A stretch of 64,000 nt of DNA from JBMOGA01 sp049318625 (GTDB lineage: Bacteria; Pseudomonadota; Alphaproteobacteria; Rhizobiales; Hyphomicrobiaceae), in assembly GCA_049318625.1 (NCBI GenBank), contig JBMOGA010000005.1, forward strand, positions 60,098 through 124,097, read 5' to 3'. A program made the translations under genes and the position numbers. The stretch's first letter is position 1, and every line of letters starts with the position of its first letter. The notes beneath the pieces are model-generated. The model did no database searches. It was given only the letters and a program-made list of their open reading frames with translations, and was not told the origin of the DNA. This document shows, in pieces, positions 9,663 through 18,452 of the stretch.

Positions 9663-10395
9663 GAGGCGTCCTCGTGGGTCTGTCGCTGCCGAGCCCCGTG
9701 CGGGCCGCCGAGCGATCGAGATGGCGGCGCGCGGCTTCGGCGGCTGCATCCTTATCCTGCGCACGTATCGCGGCCAAGATCGCCACATGCTCGTCCTGAG
9801 CCGCCGCGGCGAGCCCGGCGGCATGACCGGCGGGCGTCCACGACGGGCGGCGCGTGTCGGCGAACGCCGCAGCGAGGACGGTGACCAGCCGGGTGAGTTG
9901 GGCATTCTGGGTGGCTTTGGCGATGGCGCCGTGGAAGGCCTCGTCGGCGTGCGCGCCATCGGCGCGATCGCGGATCGCGTCCTGCATCGCGCGCATCGCC
10001 GCCTCGAGGGCGGCCATGTCGGCCGCGGTCCGGCGCTCGGCGGCGAGCGCGGTGGCGGACACCTCGACGATGCCGCGCACCTCGAAGAGTTCCTTCAATT
10101 CGGCCGGAGAGGTCGCGCCAACCTCGTCACCGATGCGGAAGTTCGAAACGCCGGGCCGATCGGCGATGACGATGCCGGCGCCGCGGCGGCTGGACAGAAA
10201 TCCGTCGGCGCGCAACCGGGCTAGGCCTTCCCGCAGGACGGGCCGTGAGACACCGAGCCGGACGGCCAGAGCCACCTCGCTCGGCAGCCGCATGCCCGGC
10301 CGCAAGACCCCACCCTCGATCTGTGATTTGATCGCGGCGACGACCTGATCGGACAGGCGGAGCGGGCGCTCCAAGGGAATGAATGTGCTGGCCAT
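9649..10395 (-). CDS. GntR/FadR-family regulator of the lut operon
   Basis: This 248-residue regulator has an N-terminal winged helix (about residues 10-75, with RLPSEVALAVRLGVSRPVLREGL as the core) and an all-helical FadR-type (FCD) effector domain whose His residues could bind a metal. The ATG at 10395 is preferred over a TTG at 10404. It is the first gene of the lut operon, overlapping lutA. A perfect dyad TTGTC-A-GACAA at 10411-10421, just upstream of its start, is a strong candidate for autoregulation and operon control. The likely effector is lactate or a related 2-hydroxy acid, by analogy with LldR-type proteins. Confidence 0.92.
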   Translation of the reverse strand: MASTFIPLERPLRLSDQVVAAIKSQIEGGVLRPGMRLPSEVALAVRLGVSRPVLREGLARLRADGFLSSRRGAGIVIADRPGVSNFRIGDEVGATSPAELKELFEVRGIVEVSATALAAERRTAADMAALEAAMRAMQDAIRDRADGAHADEAFHGAIAKATQNAQLTRLVTVLAAAFADTRRPSWTPAGHAAGLAAAAQDEHVAILAAIRAQDKDAAAEAARRHLDRSAARTGLGSDRPTRTPHESE

Positions 10396-10410
10396 TGCCG
10401 CCAAGTCTGG

Positions 10411-10421
10411 TTGTCAGACAA
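10411..10421. promoter_or_regulatory. Candidate FadR-type operator for gntR-lutABC
   Basis: The perfect palindrome TTGTCAGACAA lies 16 bp upstream of the gntR start codon. Its size and the GTC-x-GAC-like centre resemble operators of the FadR/LldR subgroup of GntR regulators. The location near the expected transcription start suits repression. Confidence 0.65.
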
Positions 10422-10550
10422 GATGGGCAGCAGCGAACCAGCCGCGTGGTCGCTTGTCAAGGCGGCGGCCGATCGCGCCATGCGCCCGGACAGCTTCCAC
10501 CGCGCCGCCGTCACAGCCGAGGCGGGCGAAGCCTCGGACCCAGTCAGCGC

Positions 10551-11531
10551 TCAGCGCAGGCTCTTGATCCGCGTGACGTTGTCGGCGGCCTGGGCCGTCG
10601 CGCTGGCCTGCGCAACGATGCCCGCGAGATCGAGCGATTTGTCCCAGTAGGGTTCCGACCCGTAGACCTCGGCGAGAAACTCGATCAGTGCATTGACCTT
10701 GGAGGGCATGAAATCGCGGCTCGGATAGACCGCGAATACCGACAGGTTCGACGACCCCCGCCACTCCGGCAGGACCACCTGCAGCGTGCCGTTGCGCAAC
10801 TCCGGACCGATGTCCCAGGTGGAGCGCAGGCCGATCCCGAGGCCGGAGATGATCGCCTCGCGCACGAATTCCGCCGAGTTCGAGCGAATGTTGCCGCGGG
10901 CCCGCAGTTGATGCGTGCCGACGGGCCCTTCCAAGCGCCAGTTGTCCTGGGAGCCGGCGGAAAGAAGATTGTGAGCCTCCAGTTCGTCGACCGTGCGCGG
11001 TGTGCCGAACCGCTTGAGATAGCTCGGCGCAGCGCAGATGACCCGGTTATCCGGCGCGAGCTTGCGGGCGACCAGCGAGGAATCCTGCAATTCCCCGATC
11101 CGGATCGCCACATCGAAGCCCTCGCGGACGAGGTCGACGAAGTTGTCCGACAGGTGGAAATCGAGATCGATTTCGGGGTAACGCTCCTGGAAGGCCGACA
11201 CGTAGGGGGCGATGTGGAAGCGCGTGAACGTGGTCGGCGCCGTGACCTTGAGAAGCCCGCGCGGATGGGTGTTGCGGCGGCTCACGAAATCGTGGGCCTC
11301 CTCCAGCAGGCTCAGGATGTCGATGACGCGGCGATAGTAGCCCTCGCCCGTCTCGGTCAGCGCCAGGTGGCGCGTGGTCCGCTGGAACAGCCGGGCGCCG
11401 AGGCGGTCCTCGAGCAGGCTGACGCGCTTGGACACGACGGCGGGCGACAGGCCCATCTCACGGCCGGCCGCCGACATGTTGCCTGTGCGGGCGACGCGTG
11501 CGAAAATTTCCAAATCGCTGATGGCGGTCAC
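10551..11531 (-). CDS. LysR-family transcriptional regulator
   Basis: This 326-residue LysR-type regulator has an N-terminal HTH (MSAAGREMGLSPAVVSKRV, about residues 19-37) and a periplasmic-binding-fold effector domain. The class with LFQRTTRHLALTETG after the HTH is common in Proteobacteria. It diverges from glcDEF, and the intergenic region holds two AT-rich dyads and a direct repeat, so it most likely controls glycolate oxidase and itself. Its gene also precedes the gntR-lut operon on the same strand, separated by about 130 bp. Confidence 0.93.
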   Translation of the reverse strand: MTAISDLEIFARVARTGNMSAAGREMGLSPAVVSKRVSLLEDRLGARLFQRTTRHLALTETGEGYYRRVIDILSLLEEAHDFVSRRNTHPRGLLKVTAPTTFTRFHIAPYVSAFQERYPEIDLDFHLSDNFVDLVREGFDVAIRIGELQDSSLVARKLAPDNRVICAAPSYLKRFGTPRTVDELEAHNLLSAGSQDNWRLEGPVGTHQLRARGNIRSNSAEFVREAIISGLGIGLRSTWDIGPELRNGTLQVVLPEWRGSSNLSVFAVYPSRDFMPSKVNALIEFLAEVYGSEPYWDKSLDLAGIVAQASATAQAADNVTRIKSLR

Positions 11532-11614
11532 TTCTGGTCTCCGTGCCGGCGATCCGGCCGTTCGCTTCGGTTGTTCCGAGGGAAAGACACCTCTGGCCTT
11601 CCCCGCGCATCATT

Positions 11615-11697
11615 GCCTACCAAGTCGACTAAGATCGCCTACCACACGTAGCGGTCAACTTTTTAGTTAACCTTTGGCCGCAATCAACTAGGTAGTT
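11615..11697. promoter_or_regulatory. Divergent lysR-glcD control region with paired dyads
   Basis: Between lysR and glcD lie a direct repeat GCCTACCA (11615-11622 and 11637-11644) and two related inverted repeats. The first is GTCAACT/AGTTAAC at 11654-11671 (one mismatch). The second is the perfect AACTA-GG-TAGTT at 11686-11697. The dyad centres are 29 bp apart, close to three helical turns. LysR proteins bind such spaced sites cooperatively. The second dyad ends 17 bp before the glcD ATG, so it could act directly on glcD expression. Confidence 0.6.
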
Positions 11698-11714
11698 ACC
11701 CACGAGAGTGCTCC

Positions 11715-13160
11715 ATGTCGCTTCTGACCCTACCCGAGCCCGATCCGGCGGTCGTAGCCCGCCGGGAGGCCATCGTGCGCGATCTGGCAGGCCTCGTCGG
11801 AGCCGACTCCATAATATCCGACGAAGACGGTCGGAGAACGTTCGAGACGGATGGCTTGACGGCCTACCGTCGGCTCCCGCTCGCCGTCGTTCTTCCGCAT
11901 ACACCAGTAGGTGTAATAAAAGTCTTGCGATATTGCAACGCCCACGCCCTAAAAGTTATCGCCCGTGGCGCAGGAACATCGCTTTGCGGAGGGGCATTGC
12001 CCGCTGAGGATGCGATTGTCCTCGGAGTTTCCCGCATGAGTCGTGTTTTGGAGGTCGACTACGCGAATCGGTTCGCGCGGGTCGAATCGGGCATCACCAA
12101 CCTCGCCGTCTCCAATGCGGTCGGTCCCAACGGCTTCTTCTACGCGCCCGATCCGTCGAGCCAGCTCGCCTGCACGCTGGCCGGCAATGTCGCCATGAAC
12201 TCGGGCGGCGCTCATTGCCTGCGCTACGGCGTGACCACCAACAACGTGCTCGGCTTCAAGATGGTCACGATGGACGGCGAGCTGATCGAGATCGGCGGGC
12301 CGCACCTCGACAGCGCCGGCTACGACCTCATGGCGCTGATCATCGGCTCGGAAGGCCAGCTCGGGATCATCACGGAAGTGACCGTTCGCATTCTGAGGGC
12401 CGCCGAGGCGGCGCGCCCGATGCTGATGGGGTTCGATTCGGCGGAGGCCGCCGGCGGGTGCGTCTCGGCCATCATCGCCTCGGGGATCGTGCCGGTCGCC
12501 ATCGAGTACATGGACCGGCCCGCCATCGAAGTGTGCGAAGCGTTCGCCAAGGCCGGATATCCGCGCGACGTGGAGGCCCTGCTGATCGTCGAGGTCGAGG
12601 GCTCGGAAACCGAGATCGTCGACCTGCTCGCGCGGATCGTCGAGATCGCCAAGCCGTTCGCGCCGCGCTCGGTCAAGGTCAGCGACAGCCCGGAGCAGAG
12701 TGCCAAGATCTGGAAGGGGCGGAAGTCGGCTTTCGGCGCCATCGGGCGCATCTCCGAGTACTTCTGCATGGACGGTACCATCCCGCTCGGCCGGCTGCCC
12801 GAGGTGCTGGCCCGCATCTCCAAGATCTGTGACAGCTACGGACTGAAGGTCGCCAACATCTTCCATGCGGGCGACGGCAATCTGCATCCGTTGATCCTGT
12901 ACAATGCCAACTCGCCGGACGAGTTGGAGCGGGCCGAGCGGGCCGGTGCGGAGATCCTGACGCTGTGCGTCGAGGTGGGCGGTTGCCTGACCGGGGAGCA
13001 TGGCGTCGGCATCGAGAAGCGCGACCTCATGCGGGTCCAGTTCACCGAGACCGATCTCGCCATCCAGATGCGCATCAAGACGGTGTTCGATCCGGGTTGG
13101 CTTCTCAACCCGGCAAAGGTATTCCCGCTCGATGGACGGGATGCGCCGCTGGCCGCGTGA
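11715..13160 (+). CDS. glcD: Glycolate oxidase subunit GlcD (FAD-linked)
   Basis: This 481-residue flavoprotein oxidises glycolate (or a related 2-hydroxy acid) to glyoxylate. It has a PCMH-type FAD-binding domain (about residues 45-225, including VIARGAGTSLCGGALP) and the vanillyl-alcohol-oxidase C-terminal domain ending with LTGEHGVGIEK. It is the first gene of glcDEF. The first ~280 bp use more AT-rich codons than the remainder. The stop overlaps a possible GTG start for glcE. Confidence 0.93.
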   Translation: MSLLTLPEPDPAVVARREAIVRDLAGLVGADSIISDEDGRRTFETDGLTAYRRLPLAVVLPHTPVGVIKVLRYCNAHALKVIARGAGTSLCGGALPAEDAIVLGVSRMSRVLEVDYANRFARVESGITNLAVSNAVGPNGFFYAPDPSSQLACTLAGNVAMNSGGAHCLRYGVTTNNVLGFKMVTMDGELIEIGGPHLDSAGYDLMALIIGSEGQLGIITEVTVRILRAAEAARPMLMGFDSAEAAGGCVSAIIASGIVPVAIEYMDRPAIEVCEAFAKAGYPRDVEALLIVEVEGSETEIVDLLARIVEIAKPFAPRSVKVSDSPEQSAKIWKGRKSAFGAIGRISEYFCMDGTIPLGRLPEVLARISKICDSYGLKVANIFHAGDGNLHPLILYNANSPDELERAERAGAEILTLCVEVGGCLTGEHGVGIEKRDLMRVQFTETDLAIQMRIKTVFDPGWLLNPAKVFPLDGRDAPLAA

Positions 13161-13204
13161 GCGGCACCGCCCCACCACGAGCCCCTGCTGACCGGAGACC
13201 CCGC

Positions 13205-14425
13205 TTGGAACACACCTTCCGACCCGCAACCGGCTGGGAGCTGGCCAGCCACGTGAGCGAGGCCTACCGGCGCGGGCACGCCTGCGAGGTGATCGGGGGC
13301 GGCACCAAGCGGCAGGTGGGGCGGCCGCAGCACGCCCATGTGGGACTGTTCACGACGGCTATGCGCGGCATTCCGCTCTACGAGCCGACCGAGCTGGTGA
13401 TGAGCGCCCAGGCCGGGACGCCGCTCGCTCAGGTCGAGGCCGAGCTCGATCGCAATCGTCAGATGCTGGCGTCGGAGCCCGTCGACCTCGGCCCCCTGCT
13501 CGGCCAGCCGGCGGGCGCCGGCACGATCGGCGGCGCCTTCGTCACCAACCTGTCGGGTGCCCGCCGTGTCGCGGCCGGCGCCATGCGCGACCACCTGATC
13601 GGGTTGCAGGCGGTGAACGGACGCGGCGAGCGGTTCAAGTCCGGTGGCCGGGTGATGAAGAACGTGACCGGTTACGACGTCGCCCGCGGATTGACCGGCA
13701 GCTGGGGCACGCTCGCCATCGTCACCGAGGTCACCTTCAAGATCCTGCCGCGCCCCGAGGAAACGCAGACGCTGGTCCTGTTCGGCCTGCCCGACGACAT
13801 CGCGACGGAGGCGATGACGGCGGCCATGGGGACGCCGCAGGAGGTGTCGGGGGCGTGCCACGTGCCCGCCGACCTCGTGCCGCACCTCGAGAACACGGCC
13901 CTCAAGACGGTCGGCCGGGCGCTGACGTTCCTGCGCTTGGAGAATTTCAGTCGTTTCCTGCCGGCGCGCGTCGAAAAACTGAAGCACGAGCTCAAGCCTT
14001 ACGGCGACATCTTCGTGCTGCCGGACGAGACCTCCCGCGCGCTGTGGCGCGAACTCGGCACGCTGTCGGTGTTGCGCGGGTCGGATGCGCCGCTCTGGCG
14101 CATCTCGGTCGCGCCGCTGCAGGGGCCGAAGGTGGTCGCCGACATCAAGCGGCATATGCCGGTGCGTGCCTTCTACGACTGGTCCGGGGGGCTCGTCTGG
14201 CTGGAGGTGCCGGGAGCGGTCGGCGCCGGCGCGACCGACATCCGGCGCGTGCTGTCGCGGACGTCCGGTCATGCGACCCTCATTCGCGCCGAGGAGAGCG
14301 TGCGATCGAGCGTCGACGTGTTTCACCCTCTCGATCCCGGAGTCGCCCGCTTGACCGCGGGCCTCAAGGCGAGTTTCGATCCGGGCAACATCCTCAACCC
14401 CGGACGGATGTACGCCGCGCACTGA
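13205..14425 (+). CDS. glcE: Glycolate oxidase subunit GlcE (FAD-binding)
   Basis: This 406-residue second FAD-binding subunit of glycolate oxidase has a PCMH domain (IGGGTKRQVGRP early, then QPAGAGTIGGAFVTNLSG) and a C-terminal region ending FDPGNILNPGRM, as in the family. The TTG at 13205 is preferred because it gives the usual short leader before TFRPAT and follows a GGAG ribosome site. A GTG at 13157, overlapping the glcD stop, is the alternative. It lies between glcD and glcF. Confidence 0.9.
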   Translation: MEHTFRPATGWELASHVSEAYRRGHACEVIGGGTKRQVGRPQHAHVGLFTTAMRGIPLYEPTELVMSAQAGTPLAQVEAELDRNRQMLASEPVDLGPLLGQPAGAGTIGGAFVTNLSGARRVAAGAMRDHLIGLQAVNGRGERFKSGGRVMKNVTGYDVARGLTGSWGTLAIVTEVTFKILPRPEETQTLVLFGLPDDIATEAMTAAMGTPQEVSGACHVPADLVPHLENTALKTVGRALTFLRLENFSRFLPARVEKLKHELKPYGDIFVLPDETSRALWRELGTLSVLRGSDAPLWRISVAPLQGPKVVADIKRHMPVRAFYDWSGGLVWLEVPGAVGAGATDIRRVLSRTSGHATLIRAEESVRSSVDVFHPLDPGVARLTAGLKASFDPGNILNPGRMYAAH

Positions 14426-14445
14426 ACCGTTTCCTGCGAGCCCCG

Positions 14446-15810
14446 ATGCAGACCAATTTCACAGCCGAGCAGCTCAAGGACCCGCGGATGGCGGAGGCGG
14501 ACCGCATTCTGCGCCGCTGCGTGCACTGCGGATTGTGTACGGCGGTGTGCTCGACGTACGTGATGCTCGGCGACGAGCGCGACAGCCCGCGCGGACGCAT
14601 CTATCTCATCAAGGACATGCTGGAGCGCGACCGCGACGCGCCCGACCAGATCCGCCATCACATCGACCGCTGTCTGTCCTGTCTTTCCTGCATGACCACG
14701 TGTCCCGGTGGTGTCGACTACATGCACCTCGTCGACCTCGCCCGGGCGCACATCGAGGAAACCGGAAACCGTCCGTTCAAGGAGCGGGCGATCCGCAACC
14801 TGCTGGCTTTCGTCGTGCCGTCGCCGACGCTGTTCCGCTGGGCGATCCAGATCGCGCCGCTGGGCCGGCCGTTCACGGGGCTGCTGCGCCGGCTCAACCT
14901 CAAAGAGCTGGCAGCGATGATCGAGATCGCGCCGACCACGCTGCCACGCGCGCCCAGATACGAGGGCCCCGGAACGGCGGCGACCAAGGGACCACGACGC
15001 GGCCGGGTGATCATGCTTGCCGGCTGCGCGCAGCAGGTGCTGCGCCCCGAGATCAACGACACGACCATCAGCCTACTCGCCCGCCGCGGCATCGACGTCG
15101 AGGTTTCGGCCGGTGCCGCCTGCTGCGGCGCGCTGGTCCATCACATGGGCAAGGAGCACGCCGCGCTCGATGCCGCCCGTCGCAATGTCGATGCCTGGTC
15201 CAAGTCGATCGCGCGCGAGCCGGTCGATGCGGTGATCATCAACGCCTCGGGGTGCGGCACGACGGTCAAGGACTACGGCTACATGCTGAAGGGCGATCCG
15301 CGGTATGCGGAGCGCGCCCGCCGCATCTCGGAACTCACCAAGGACATCAGCGAATTCCTGGCCGAGACGGACCTCGGCGCGCCGCGGCGGTGGTCGTCGT
15401 TGCGCGTCGCCTACCACTCGGCGTGTTCGTTGCAGCACGGCCAGCGCGTTACCGACGAGCCGAAGGCGCTGCTGAAGAAGGCCGGCTTCACGGTGCTCGA
15501 CGTTCCGGAAGGGCACATCTGCTGCGGCTCGGCCGGCACCTACAATCTGCTGCAACCCGAGCTGGCCGGCGCGCTGCGCGACCGCAAGGTGCAGAACATC
15601 CGCAGCGTGAGGCCCGACATCATCGCGGCCGGCAACATCGGCTGCATCACGCAGATCGCCACCGGCATCGACACGCCGATCGCCCACACCGTCGAGCTGC
15701 TCGACTGGGCCTATGGCGGGCGCGTCCCGCGCGGGCTCGAACGCCTTGCCGGGTTCATGACGGATGCGCCCGAGGTCAAGCGCATCGCCGACGACTACAT
15801 CAACGCGTGA
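14446..15810 (+). CDS. glcF: Glycolate oxidase iron-sulfur subunit GlcF
   Basis: This 454-residue electron-transfer subunit has two ferredoxin-type cysteine sets, CVHCGLCTAVC near residue 25 and CLSCLSCMTTCP near residue 77. Two CCG domains follow (GAACCGALVHH and HICCGSAGTYN). The ATG at 14446 starts MQTNFTAEQL, the usual GlcF N-terminus. It ends with TGA overlapping the ATG of the following phosphatase gene (TGATG), so that gene may be translated from the same message. Confidence 0.95.
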   Translation: MQTNFTAEQLKDPRMAEADRILRRCVHCGLCTAVCSTYVMLGDERDSPRGRIYLIKDMLERDRDAPDQIRHHIDRCLSCLSCMTTCPGGVDYMHLVDLARAHIEETGNRPFKERAIRNLLAFVVPSPTLFRWAIQIAPLGRPFTGLLRRLNLKELAAMIEIAPTTLPRAPRYEGPGTAATKGPRRGRVIMLAGCAQQVLRPEINDTTISLLARRGIDVEVSAGAACCGALVHHMGKEHAALDAARRNVDAWSKSIAREPVDAVIINASGCGTTVKDYGYMLKGDPRYAERARRISELTKDISEFLAETDLGAPRRWSSLRVAYHSACSLQHGQRVTDEPKALLKKAGFTVLDVPEGHICCGSAGTYNLLQPELAGALRDRKVQNIRSVRPDIIAAGNIGCITQIATGIDTPIAHTVELLDWAYGGRVPRGLERLAGFMTDAPEVKRIADDYINA

Positions 15811-16628
15811 TGGCGCCCCAGACCGCGTTCGATCAGCGTCACCTCAGTGGTCCATTCGACATCGTCGGCGACGTGCACGGCTGCCTCGACGAACTGCGCG
15901 CGTTGCTCGGCTTGCTCGGCTATCGCGCCGACCTCGTCGGACACGGCAGTGCGCGCAGGGCCAGCCTCAGCGGACCTAAGGGCCGGCGGCTGGTTTTCGT
16001 CGGCGACTTCGTCGATCGCGGACCGGCGACGCCCGACGTGCTGCGCCTCGCCATCGCCGGTGTCGCATCCGGCGTGGCGCTCGCCGTCCCCGGCAATCAC
16101 GACGACAAGCTGGCGCGCTGGATCGCCGGCCGGCCGGTGACCATCGCGCACGGCCTCGACACCTCGATCGCCCAGCTCGACGCCGAGCCGCTGGAGTTCC
16201 GCGCCGAGGTGCGCACGTTCGTCAACGGGCTGCCGGACTATCTGTGGCTCGATGGCGGCCGGCTGGCGATCGCCCATGCCGGCATCCGGCAGAAGATGCT
16301 CGGCACGACGTCGCGGCGCATCCGCGCGTTCTGCCTGTATGGCGATACCGATGGCGAGACGGATGCCGACGGGCTCGCCATCCGGTACGACTGGGCGGCC
16401 GAGCATGCGGGCCCGACGCGCATCGTCTACGGGCATACGCCGATCCTCGAGGCGGCCTGGCGCCACGACACGCTGTGCCTCGATACGGGTTGCGTGTTCG
16501 GTGGCGCGATGACGGCGCTGCGCTGGCCGGAGGGCGATATCGTCTCGGTTCCGGCCAAGATGAAATATGCCGACCGCAAGAAGCCGTTCGGCCACCCGCT
16601 TCCGCGCAAGCCGCGCAAGCCCGACTGA
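15810..16628 (+). CDS. Pnkp-type metallophosphoesterase (solo)
   Basis: This 272-residue calcineurin-like phosphoesterase has the metal-binding motifs GDVHGC, GDFVDRGP, GNHDDK and YGHTP in order. Between them it matches the central phosphatase domain of bacterial polynucleotide kinase-phosphatase (Pnkp) rather than ApaH. Supporting features are HGLDTSIAQL after the GNHD motif, the LYGDTDGETDADGLAIRYDW stretch, and a C-terminus ending DTGCVFGGAMTALRWPE. The kinase and ligase domains of Pnkp are absent, and no hen1 is seen nearby. It overlaps glcF by one base. Substrate could be RNA 2',3'-cyclic or 3' phosphate ends, nucleotides or phosphoproteins; only the fold and metal site are secure. Confidence 0.85.
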   Translation: MAPQTAFDQRHLSGPFDIVGDVHGCLDELRALLGLLGYRADLVGHGSARRASLSGPKGRRLVFVGDFVDRGPATPDVLRLAIAGVASGVALAVPGNHDDKLARWIAGRPVTIAHGLDTSIAQLDAEPLEFRAEVRTFVNGLPDYLWLDGGRLAIAHAGIRQKMLGTTSRRIRAFCLYGDTDGETDADGLAIRYDWAAEHAGPTRIVYGHTPILEAAWRHDTLCLDTGCVFGGAMTALRWPEGDIVSVPAKMKYADRKKPFGHPLPRKPRKPD

Positions 16629-17120
16629 TCAGGCGGCCGCGAGCCGCGGCGCGTCCGCGCGTTCGAACCACAAAGTCAACTCGCCGAGCCGCACACCCCA
16701 CTTGCGGATCGTGGCACGATTGATGGCGCGATAGTCGTCGATCCGGAAGATGCGGTCGTCGAAGTCGACGGTGAGCGGTCCGTTCTTCAGTTCGAGCCGG
16801 AATTTGTAGCGCATCGTCGCCTGATCCGACGTGCTGTGGCCGCGCGCCTCGCCGATGCACGCGGCCGAACGGGCAACGAAGCGCCCGGGGCCCCGGGGCT
16901 CCAGCGACCACACGCGGCGCTCCTCGGTGGAGTCGTCGTAGACGAAGCGCTCGTCGATGATGAAGCTCGGACCCGACCAGCGTCCGACCATCTGAACGGA
17001 AAACCGCTTGCGGACACGGCCGAAGCGATCCTGGAAAACACCCCACGCCGTCACGGGTCCTTCGAGAAACCTCGTCAGATCGAAAGATCCGTGGACGAAC
17101 GGGGTCATGTCGTTCGCCAT
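16629..17120 (-). CDS. DUF3833 family protein
   Basis: This 163-residue protein is of the DUF3833 type, recognisable from the N-terminal FDLTRFLEGPVTAWGVFQDR and the later DDRIFRIDDYRAINRATI. It appears soluble, with no signal peptide in this version. It is the last gene of a minus-strand operon and overlaps the upstream cfa gene by 16 bp. DUF3833 genes recur next to cfa-like, DUF1365 and flavin oxidoreductase genes, so a role in lipid modification is inferred. No biochemical activity can be assigned. Confidence 0.85.
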   Translation of the reverse strand: MANDMTPFVHGSFDLTRFLEGPVTAWGVFQDRFGRVRKRFSVQMVGRWSGPSFIIDERFVYDDSTEERRVWSLEPRGPGRFVARSAACIGEARGHSTSDQATMRYKFRLELKNGPLTVDFDDRIFRIDDYRAINRATIRKWGVRLGELTLWFERADAPRLAAA

Positions 17121-18445
17121 GGCACGCCACCTGTCCCGTTGCCGCTGTTTGCGCTCTTCACAGTGGTTCTACGTGCCGTATCGGTGGTCGGTTCAGGCAT
17201 TCCCACAGCGGTTTGCGGACGTGTGAAGCGGTAGAAGCCGACATCGATGACGCCTTGCTCGAAGCCGACCTGGCAGTAGACGAGGTAGTAGGTCCACAAC
17301 CGCCGGAACCGCTCGTCGAAGCCGAGCTTCTGGATCTCGGGCCATGCCTGCTCGAAGCGCTGGCGCCATTCGGCGAGCGTGCGCGCATAGCTCGCGGCAA
17401 AGGTCTCCACGATCTCGAACGAAAGGCCGTTGCTGGCAGCTTCGCGCGCCAGCGCTGTCTTGGTCGGCAGCATGCCGCCCGGGAAGATGTAGCGCTGAAT
17501 GAAGTCGGGTTTGCGCCGATAGTCCTCGAAACTCTGCTCGCGGATGGTGATGGCCTGCAACACCGCGACTCCGCCCGGCGTCAGCCGGTCACGCAGCGTG
17601 CGAAAATACAGCGGCCAGCGCTCCTCGCCGACGGCCTCGATCATCTCGACCGAGGCGATGCGGTCGAAGGTGCCGGTGATGTCGCGGTAGTCCTCGAAGC
17701 GGATCGCGACCTGGTCGTCGAGGCCGGCAGCCGCGATGCGCCGGCGCGCATAGGCCTCCTGCTCCGCCGAGACGGTCACGGCGCTGACGCCGGCGCCAAG
17801 GCGGCCGGCCGCCTCGGCGAGACCGCCCCAGCCACAGCCGATCTCCAGCAGCCGCTGGCCGGGCTGAAGATCGAGCGCCGCCAGCAGCGCGCGGTTCTTC
17901 TCGGCCTGGGCGGCCTGCAGCGTCGTCTCGTCCGTGCGATAGATCCCGCTCGAGTACGACATCCCGGCGTCCAGCCAATGGGCGTAGAAGGCATTGCCGA
18001 GGTCGTAGTGGGCGGCGATGTTGCGCCGGCTGCCGGCCCGTGTGTTGCGGCGCGCGCGATGATAGAGCCGATCGGGCAGGCGCACCGAGAAGAGGCCACG
18101 GCCGGCGCGCGCGAGTGCCGGGCGGTTGTCGATGAAAAAGCGCAGAACCTCCGCGAGGTCGCGCGTCTCGATGGCGCCCGAGACATAAGCGTCGGCAAAG
18201 CCGATGGCGCCGCGGGTGGCCGCCTTCCATGCCAGGCCGTAGTCGCGCAGCGTGACGGCGGCTTCGGCGCCGCCCGGCCCGCCTACGACCACATCGCGAC
18301 CGGACGGTAGCGTGAGGCGTATCCGGCCGACCAGCGTGTCCGGCACGGCCGCCGCCAGGAGCCGCGCGACCGCTTCGTCGCGCCAGCCGCTCAGGCCGCG
18401 CGCGGTGGTGACCCGTTCCTCGCCGATGGTGTCCTGATCGTGCAT
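17105..18445 (-). CDS. cfa: Cyclopropane-fatty-acyl-phospholipid synthase
   Basis: This 446-residue SAM-dependent enzyme methylenates or methylates unsaturated acyl chains of membrane phospholipids. The central AHYDLGNAFYAHWLD leads into SYSSGIY, the SAM motif LEIGCGWGG lies near residue 203, and the C-terminal half carries the EMIEAVGEERW and RYIFPGGMLP elements conserved in the family. It is third of four overlapping or near-overlapping genes (FAD oxidoreductase, DUF1365, cfa, DUF3833). It may be a Cfa-like methyltransferase making methylated or furan fatty acids rather than cyclopropane chains; context alone does not decide this. Confidence 0.93.
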   Translation of the reverse strand: MHDQDTIGEERVTTARGLSGWRDEAVARLLAAAVPDTLVGRIRLTLPSGRDVVVGGPGGAEAAVTLRDYGLAWKAATRGAIGFADAYVSGAIETRDLAEVLRFFIDNRPALARAGRGLFSVRLPDRLYHRARRNTRAGSRRNIAAHYDLGNAFYAHWLDAGMSYSSGIYRTDETTLQAAQAEKNRALLAALDLQPGQRLLEIGCGWGGLAEAAGRLGAGVSAVTVSAEQEAYARRRIAAAGLDDQVAIRFEDYRDITGTFDRIASVEMIEAVGEERWPLYFRTLRDRLTPGGVAVLQAITIREQSFEDYRRKPDFIQRYIFPGGMLPTKTALAREAASNGLSFEIVETFAASYARTLAEWRQRFEQAWPEIQKLGFDERFRRLWTYYLVYCQVGFEQGVIDVGFYRFTRPQTAVGMPEPTTDTARRTTVKSANSGNGTGGVPWRTT

Positions 18446-18452
18446 TTACCCC

